From: Nocardioides albidus
GTDB taxonomy: Bacteria > Actinomycetota > Actinomycetes > Propionibacteriales > Nocardioidaceae
Direction of reading: 5' to 3'
Length of the DNA: 56,629 bases
Assembly: GCF_006335005.1 (NCBI RefSeq)
Contig: NZ_VDMP01000024.1
Location: 264,417-321,045 of the forward strand
Under the pieces are notes generated by a model. It made no database searches. It saw only the letters and a list, made by a program, of their open reading frames with translations, and was not told the origin of the DNA. The stretch's first letter is position 1. Every line of letters starts with the position of its first letter. Below, in pieces: positions 50,189 through 56,629 of the stretch. Position numbers and translations under genes: made by a program.

Positions 50189-51112
50189 TCAGCTCTCGGT
50201 CGGCGCGTCGGCCTGCGGTACGACGGTCACAGTCGTGTGCGACCGCTCGATGACAGATGTGGCGACCGCGCCCGTGACCAGGCGCAGCAGGGAGTCGACG
50301 GGGTGTCGGCCGACGACGATCAGGTTCCATAGCGCGCTGGTGTCGCTCAGACAGTCCTCGGCCATCCCGCGGGCGAGGCGGAGGTCGACACGCACCTCAG
50401 GGAACTTCGGCGAGATCCCGGCCACGCTCTCCCCGAGAAGGACCCGGTACTGCTCCAAGCCCGTTTCCCGTGGCGAGACCATCACGGGGCCCTCCACGGC
50501 CCCGACCTCGTCCCACACGGCGTGCACGACGGTGAGCGGCAGATCCATGAGCGAGGCCTGCTGGAAGGCGAACTCGATGACGGGCAGCGACTCCGGTGTG
50601 CCGTCCGCGCCGACGAGGATGCCCTGCTGGGCCCGCTCCGGGTGACGCTGGGGGCGACACACCACGACCGGGCAGCCAGCGTCGCGGCTGACCGCGGCGC
50701 TGACCGAGCCGAGCAGCTTGCTGCGCAGGACGCCTCGACCACGGGAGCCGAGGACGAGAAGCGTGACGTCGCGGGAGATTTCGACGAGCACCTGACGCGG
50801 TCGCCCGAAACGTGCCGCTACCGACACGTCCAGGCCCGGGTGCAGGTGCAGGGCGACGTCGGCGGCCTCGCGGGCCACTGCCCGGGCTTCGTCGAGGGCT
50901 TGGGCGGGATCCCAGGAGTAGACGGGACTCATGCCGTTCCAGGCAGCAGTCGGCACCTCGGGGCCGTGCACGACGGAGAGGACGGTCAGTGGCCGCCGCT
51001 CGAGGAAGGCCTGCTCGGCCGCCCAGCGGACGGCGCGGTCCGCATCGTCGGAGCCGTCGGTGGCGACGACGATGCTGTTCGTGGCGACGGTGTCGCTGGA
51101 GTCAGTGGTCAT
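50189..51112 (-). CDS. universal stress protein, two Usp domains
   Basis: The 307-residue protein has two Usp domains (SIVVATDGSDDADRAVRWAAEQA and GILVGADGTPESLPVIEFAFQQA) with LLVLGSRGRGVLRSKLLGSVS in the first. It is the first gene of the Usp-Usp-flavodoxin operon, nine bases before the next. A DosR-like box stands about 60 bases upstream of its ATG. Confidence 0.9.
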   Translation of the reverse strand: MTTDSSDTVATNSIVVATDGSDDADRAVRWAAEQAFLERRPLTVLSVVHGPEVPTAAWNGMSPVYSWDPAQALDEARAVAREAADVALHLHPGLDVSVAARFGRPRQVLVEISRDVTLLVLGSRGRGVLRSKLLGSVSAAVSRDAGCPVVVCRPQRHPERAQQGILVGADGTPESLPVIEFAFQQASLMDLPLTVVHAVWDEVGAVEGPVMVSPRETGLEQYRVLLGESVAGISPKFPEVRVDLRLARGMAEDCLSDTSALWNLIVVGRHPVDSLLRLVTGAVATSVIERSHTTVTVVPQADAPTES

Positions 51113-51421
51113 GCGTCGAGCGTCGTCCGGCGCCGCTCGCTGGGGTACGGGCCGATGCCCCGGACCGGGAGGGACCTTCGACCCGCGGTTTCAGCCGGAC
51201 CGTCCGGTCGACCAGGTCGAGCCCGCGGCGCCACGGACGATCCACAGCCCGCGCGGTCACCCTACCGGCCAGCAGTTCCTACGCGATTGCCTCCGTCGTG
51301 CGGGTGGGCGAGGTGCGCGGTCGGATCATCGAACTGCAGGGCCGGGTACTCGGCGAGCAGGGAGCAGGCATGCGCTCCGCGCCGGTGAGGCCAGCGTCGC
51401 TCGCGCCGGGCCAGGTCAGCC
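51113..51421. other. 309-base intergenic region with a DosR-like site
   Basis: No convincing gene lies here. It holds the GGGACCTTCGACCC site at 51171-51184 and a smaller inverted repeat CCGGAC-C-GTCCGG at about 51198-51210. The right part shows weak coding character in one plus frame (VRVGEVRGRIIELQGRVLG), without a plausible start, and I do not call it. Confidence 0.5.
51171..51184. promoter_or_regulatory. DosR-like box
   Basis: GGGACCTTCGACCC compares with the GGGACTWWAGTCCC core of the mycobacterial DosR site at 11 of 14 positions. It is upstream of the Usp operon. Confidence 0.5.
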
Positions 51422-52408
51422 TCATCGCAGGAAGACGTCGTGCAACGGACGACGGGGCGTACGGGGGAGATCCCGTCGTCCGATCGCCTGCCAGCCGACT
51501 CGGACCAGGACGTGGGGCTCGAACCGGGAGGTGAGCACCGTCCTGGCGATCTCGTGACGCGTGCTCTCGACCTCGATCGGCTGGCTCATCGGGATGACCG
51601 ACATCCCGGCCCGGGTCGCCTCGAGCCACAGGTCGCTCAGCGCCTCACCGGTGCGCAGCCAACTGCCGACGTCGTCGCGCGCACCGCCGAGCGCAATCAC
51701 CCGATCGCCGCTGTGGATGACGAGGCGGGTGTCCTCGAGAACGCCCGTCCGGAACCGGGAGCGGGCGTGCAGGGGTTCCGGGGCGTCCGGCAGCAGCTCC
51801 AGCGGGATGCCGTCCGGACCGTCGCGGTCGATCCACCGGTCCTGCTCGAGGAGGCGGCGGCCCTCGACCTCGAGGAAGCTCAGCGCTCGGTTCGCGAGCA
51901 GTTCCAGGCGGAATCGTGCCGCGTCTGTGGTGACCGGCTCTGCGTGCACGCCCCACGGACCAGCGCGGTCGCACAGATCGTCCAGCCGGTCCGCAGGGAC
52001 CGGCCACGCGGTGAATCGGCGCCGGTCGGTGCAGCGCGACCGCAGCAGGTCGATGTCGCCTCGCGCCACGCCGTGGCGCACTGTCCGGAAGACGGCAACG
52101 CGGGCGAGGAGGGTGTCGGGCCCCCCTGCGGGAAGAGGCGCGACACTCGTCTCCCAGCCCAAGGCCCGGGCGGCGAACTGGAGGTGATGCAGTGCCGCGC
52201 CGCAGCTGATGGTGAGATTGCGCCCGCGCGGGTCCTCGGCCGGAAGCCGTCGGGTGAGGTCAGCACATAACTCGAGTGCGCCGGCGTCGTACCGCCAGCG
52301 CCAGGGTTGGGTGTTGTGCACGCTCGGAGCAAGGCAGGCCAGCGACACGAGGCGCTCGATCACCGCAGGCGGTGCCTGCTCAGGTCGGGTACCGAGTCGA
52401 CCGCTCAT
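51422..52408 (-). CDS. Acg-like nitroreductase-fold protein
   Basis: The 328-residue protein resembles mycobacterial Acg (Rv2032), a DosR-regulated flavin-binding nitroreductase homologue: LACLAPSVHNTQPWRWRY near the start, GAALHHLQFAARALGW, and the end RVGWQAIGRRDLPRTPRRPLHDVF. Acg proteins hold FMN but lack usual nitroreductase activity. GAGGAAGG precedes the ATG. It is divergent from the DosR-like regulator. Confidence 0.88.
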   Translation of the reverse strand: MSGRLGTRPEQAPPAVIERLVSLACLAPSVHNTQPWRWRYDAGALELCADLTRRLPAEDPRGRNLTISCGAALHHLQFAARALGWETSVAPLPAGGPDTLLARVAVFRTVRHGVARGDIDLLRSRCTDRRRFTAWPVPADRLDDLCDRAGPWGVHAEPVTTDAARFRLELLANRALSFLEVEGRRLLEQDRWIDRDGPDGIPLELLPDAPEPLHARSRFRTGVLEDTRLVIHSGDRVIALGGARDDVGSWLRTGEALSDLWLEATRAGMSVIPMSQPIEVESTRHEIARTVLTSRFEPHVLVRVGWQAIGRRDLPRTPRRPLHDVFLR

Positions 52409-52529
52409 GTCGCTGCCTTCCTCGTCGCTCGTTGACCTCCACCGTCTCGTCCCGGACGCCGTGACGTGCAGAGCACAAGGTCCTGAACCCGCAGGTGCGC
52501 AGTCCCCGCCGCGTGCCGGCTGGTCGGGA

Positions 52530-52535
52530 TACCGT
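52530..52535 (+). promoter_or_regulatory. -10 element of the DosR-like regulator gene
   Basis: TACCGT ends seven bases before GTG 52543, which fixes that start rather than the out-of-frame GTG at 52541. Confidence 0.5.
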
Positions 52536-52542
52536 GGGCGGT

Positions 52543-53188
52543 GTGAGCGAGGAAGTTGTCCGCGAGGATGCCCAGCAGATCCGCGTCTACCTGCTCGACG
52601 ATCACGAGATGATCCGTCGTGGCATTCGTGACCTCCTCGAGAGCGAGGGCGACATCGCGGTCGTCGGCGAGTCAGACTCGGCCGCCGAGGCGGCGCGGCG
52701 GATTCCAGCCCTGCGGCCGGACATTGCGATCCTCGACGGGCGGCTGCCCGACGGGTCCGGGATCGACGTGTGCCGCGATGTGCGCTCCCAGGATCCGTCG
52801 ATCAAGGCACTGATCCTGACGTCGTACGACGACGACGACGCGCTCTTCTCCGCGATCATGGCCGGCGCGGCGGGCTACGTGCTCAAGCAGGTGCGTGGCA
52901 ACGACCTTCTCGACACCGTCCGACGCGTCGCCGCCGGCCAGTCCACCCTCGATCCATCGGTGACCGCTCAGGTCCTCGACCGGATCCGGTCGGGTCCGCC
53001 GGTCAACAAGGAGCTCGAGTCGCTGACGGACCAGGAGGGACGGATCCTCGACCTCATCGGCCAGGGCATGACCAACCGGCAGATCGCGCGAGAGCTCCAC
53101 CTCGCTGAGAAGACGGTCAAGAACTACGTCTCCTCGCTGCTCGCGAAGCTGGGGATGTCCAGTCGCACGCAGGCCGCGATCTTCGCCG

Positions 53189-53214
<26 letters not shown>
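52543..53214 (+). CDS. NarL/DosR-type response regulator
   Basis: The 223-residue protein has a receiver domain (acidic pocket in YLLDDHEMIRRGIRDLL, phospho-acceptor Asp in DIAILDGRLPDGSG, Thr in LILTSYDDDD, Lys in YVLKQVRG) and a LuxR-type helix-turn-helix (LTDQEGRILDLIGQGMTNRQIARELHLAEKTVKNYVSSLLAKLGM). The closest familiar protein is DosR/DevR. A matching kinase follows at 53721, separated by a minus-strand gene. Its end overlaps that gene by 26 bases. Confidence 0.92.
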
Positions 53215-55298
<2,084 letters not shown>

Positions 55299-55322
55299 CC
55301 GCGCCCGCAGGTTGCACGCCGG

Positions 55323-55763
55323 TCATGCCTCAACTCCGTCGCGAGGCCTCACCTCGGGATCGAGCAACCGTCGGTGCAGCTCCTGGGTCAGAACGTGGAT
55401 CTGGCGGGTGAGGTCGGTGTTCGTCTTCAGCTCGAGTTCCTGCTCGACGAAGTCGTGGTCCGCCTTGGCGCGCTGGACCTCCGCCTGGCGGTTCTGTCCG
55501 ATCATGACGAAGGTCGACAGGAAGATCGCCTCGAGCGAGACCGCCAGGGTCAAGGTCGGCCAGGGGCTGTGCTCAGCGGCCGCCATCCAGACCACGAACA
55601 CGATGGTGTGGATCCACACGAACGGCATCGAGCCGGCGAGGGCGGTGATCGCGTCCGCCAGCCGGGCCTGCCAGTCCTCGGCGCGGCGCTGGAAGTAGCG
55701 CTCGACGCCGGGATGCCGTGGGGCTCCCGGGCCGTGGTGTCCGTTGGTTGCGGTCCGGTGCAT
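55323..55763 (-). CDS. DUF1003 membrane protein
   Basis: The 146-residue protein matches DUF1003: a helix RRAEDWQARLADAITALAGS, two membrane segments (FVWIHTIVFVVWMAAA and LTLAVSLEAIFLSTFVMIGQ), then the family QNRQAEVQRAKADHDFVEQELELKTNTDL. Function unknown. ATG 55763 has TACCGT (55771-55776, minus strand) seven bases upstream. Confidence 0.88.
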   Translation of the reverse strand: MHRTATNGHHGPGAPRHPGVERYFQRRAEDWQARLADAITALAGSMPFVWIHTIVFVVWMAAAEHSPWPTLTLAVSLEAIFLSTFVMIGQNRQAEVQRAKADHDFVEQELELKTNTDLTRQIHVLTQELHRRLLDPEVRPRDGVEA

Positions 55764-55937
55764 GGTGCCGACGGTAGGCGCGATGCGCCGTGGTCGGGAG
55801 GGACCCAGTGTCGGATCTCGTAGGCACTTGGTCCTGCCGAGGCAGGTGCTTCGCCCCTGCCCGTGACCGTAGCGCGGCGCGACGATCGAGGCGTCTGTTC
55901 GACACAAGGCGACACGCGCAACACGAGGAGCACGGCG

Positions 55938-56183
55938 ATGATGTTGGACAATGGGCACGACTACTTCGGCTGGCCAGGAATGACGCTCGTGATGCTCCTG
56001 TCCTGGGGTCTGGTCGGTGCCGCGGTCTACCTCGGAGCCCGGTGGCTCGGGCGGGAGCGGGCGTCGTCCGATCCGCTCGAGATCCTCGACGAGCGGCTCG
56101 CCCGCGGTGAGATCGACCTCGAGGAGTACGTCCGGCTGTGGCAGGCGATAGCGGACCGCCGCTCGATGACGCGGCCCCGGTGA
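55938..56183 (+). CDS. SHOCT domain membrane protein
   Basis: The 81-residue protein has one membrane segment (MTLVMLLSWGLVGAAVYLGARWL) and a C-terminal SHOCT domain (DPLEILDERLARGEIDLEEYVRLWQAI). SHOCT domains are short oligomerisation modules. GAGGAG lies about nine bases before ATG 55938. Small SHOCT proteins often sit with stress genes in actinobacteria, which fits its neighbours. Confidence 0.85.
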   Translation: MMLDNGHDYFGWPGMTLVMLLSWGLVGAAVYLGARWLGRERASSDPLEILDERLARGEIDLEEYVRLWQAIADRRSMTRPR

Positions 56184-56355
56184 CCCGTCGGTCCGAGCAG
56201 TTGGAGGCACTCGGAGCGTGGCAACGGCCTCGGCCTGATGGAGCGAGATCCTCGCAGCCGGCCGGAGACCCGATGTATCACGGTCCTCCCGGCGCTCTCC
56301 TTGAAGGGAATGGCCCGTAGCAGGCGGGCCCCCCGAACCACCTCAGGGACTGAAC

Positions 56356-56629
56356 ATGACCGAGATCGTCAAGCCCCCGCGACCGGCAGAGCTGTTTCCG
56401 CTCGAGCTCGCTCGGAGGCCGCTGCGCCTCAAGGAGTGGCTCGACAAGCACCTGCACACGATCGTGGCCCCGTCCATCTCGGGCGTCGCTCCCGGGTCCG
56501 GCCCACGCGGCACCGTCCTGACCGTCACGGGCGGCCCGTTCTCGGCCACCCGGTGGGAGAACGACGTGAAGGTCGGCGGGGCGCCGGCCTTCGTCCTCGC
56601 GGCCACGACCACGCAGCTGAAGGTGCTCG
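56356..56629 (+). CDS. IPT/TIG-domain protein, 5' part only
   Basis: The frame starts at ATG 56356 and runs open past the end of the window (91 codons seen). After a charged first 40 residues, SISGVAPGSGPRGTVLTVTGGPF...VKVGGAPAFVLAATTTQLKV reads as an IPT/TIG immunoglobulin-like domain. No signal peptide is visible. The rest of the protein, and so its function, is outside the window. Confidence 0.65.
   Translation, partial: MTEIVKPPRPAELFPLELARRPLRLKEWLDKHLHTIVAPSISGVAPGSGPRGTVLTVTGGPFSATRWENDVKVGGAPAFVLAATTTQLKVL

Noticed and set aside
51279..51629. Minus-strand small gene in the 51113-51421 gap
   Set aside because: Most of it overlaps the nitroreductase gene and its text is Pro/Ser/Arg-rich without a start signal.

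Overview
The window looks like chromosome from a high-GC actinobacterium close to Nocardioides or another Propionibacteriales. Almost every gene has G/C-rich third codon positions. GTG starts and ATGA or TGATG overlaps are common. The gene content is typical of the group: an actinobacterial SUF operon, an InhA-type enoyl reductase beside FabG, a CE1758/CE1759 flavin pair, and a DosR/DosS-like dormancy set. No lineage was tested by search.

Layout. 1-7100: tail of a membrane protein, then sufR-sufB-sufD-Rieske-sufC-sufS-sufU-sufT, a complete iron-sulfur assembly operon. 7139-12883: small housekeeping genes (secreted protein, SRPBCC, VLRF1-like peptidyl-tRNA hydrolase, GNAT, kinase-fold phosphotransferase, zinc peptidase, ABC-F ATPase). 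12898-20341: a MacB/LolD-type exporter and the glycerol pair glpK-glpD followed by an SDR. 20227-24082: SURF1, moaA, a DUF559 nuclease-like gene between two inverted arrays of 22-nt repeats, DUF3099 and dodecin. 24253-38010: fabG-inhA, sixA, serB, an NfeD/SPFH/TSUP run, the LLM/FMN-reductase pair, PEBP and a siroheme-type cobA/cysG.

38043-41671: a TrmH/SpoU RNA methyltransferase gene interrupted by about 2.8 kb of lower-GC DNA. The insert carries a diverged but complete replacement SPOUT domain, joined in frame to the host N-terminal half. It also carries one large gene for a NACHT-like P-loop NTPase. The displaced host 3' half is still present downstream. No integrase or transposase is visible. 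This is the strongest candidate in the window for an undescribed mobile or defence unit.

41678-48654: HExxH protein, peptide deformylase, a paired acyl-CoA dehydrogenase operon under a clear palindrome, galK, a nucleosidase, a LysR-type effector domain without HTH, an IscA-like protein and tRNA-Leu(GAG). 48789-56629: two universal stress proteins, flavodoxin, Acg-like nitroreductase, DosR-like regulator, DosS-like kinase, a PNPOx-fold protein, DUF1003, SHOCT and IPT/TIG proteins. Together these resemble a hypoxia/redox dormancy regulon.

A pattern runs through the whole window: more than twenty genes have a TAnnnT hexamer ending 6-8 nt before an ATG or GTG and little or no Shine-Dalgarno sequence. 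These look like leaderless promoters, and I used them to choose several starts.
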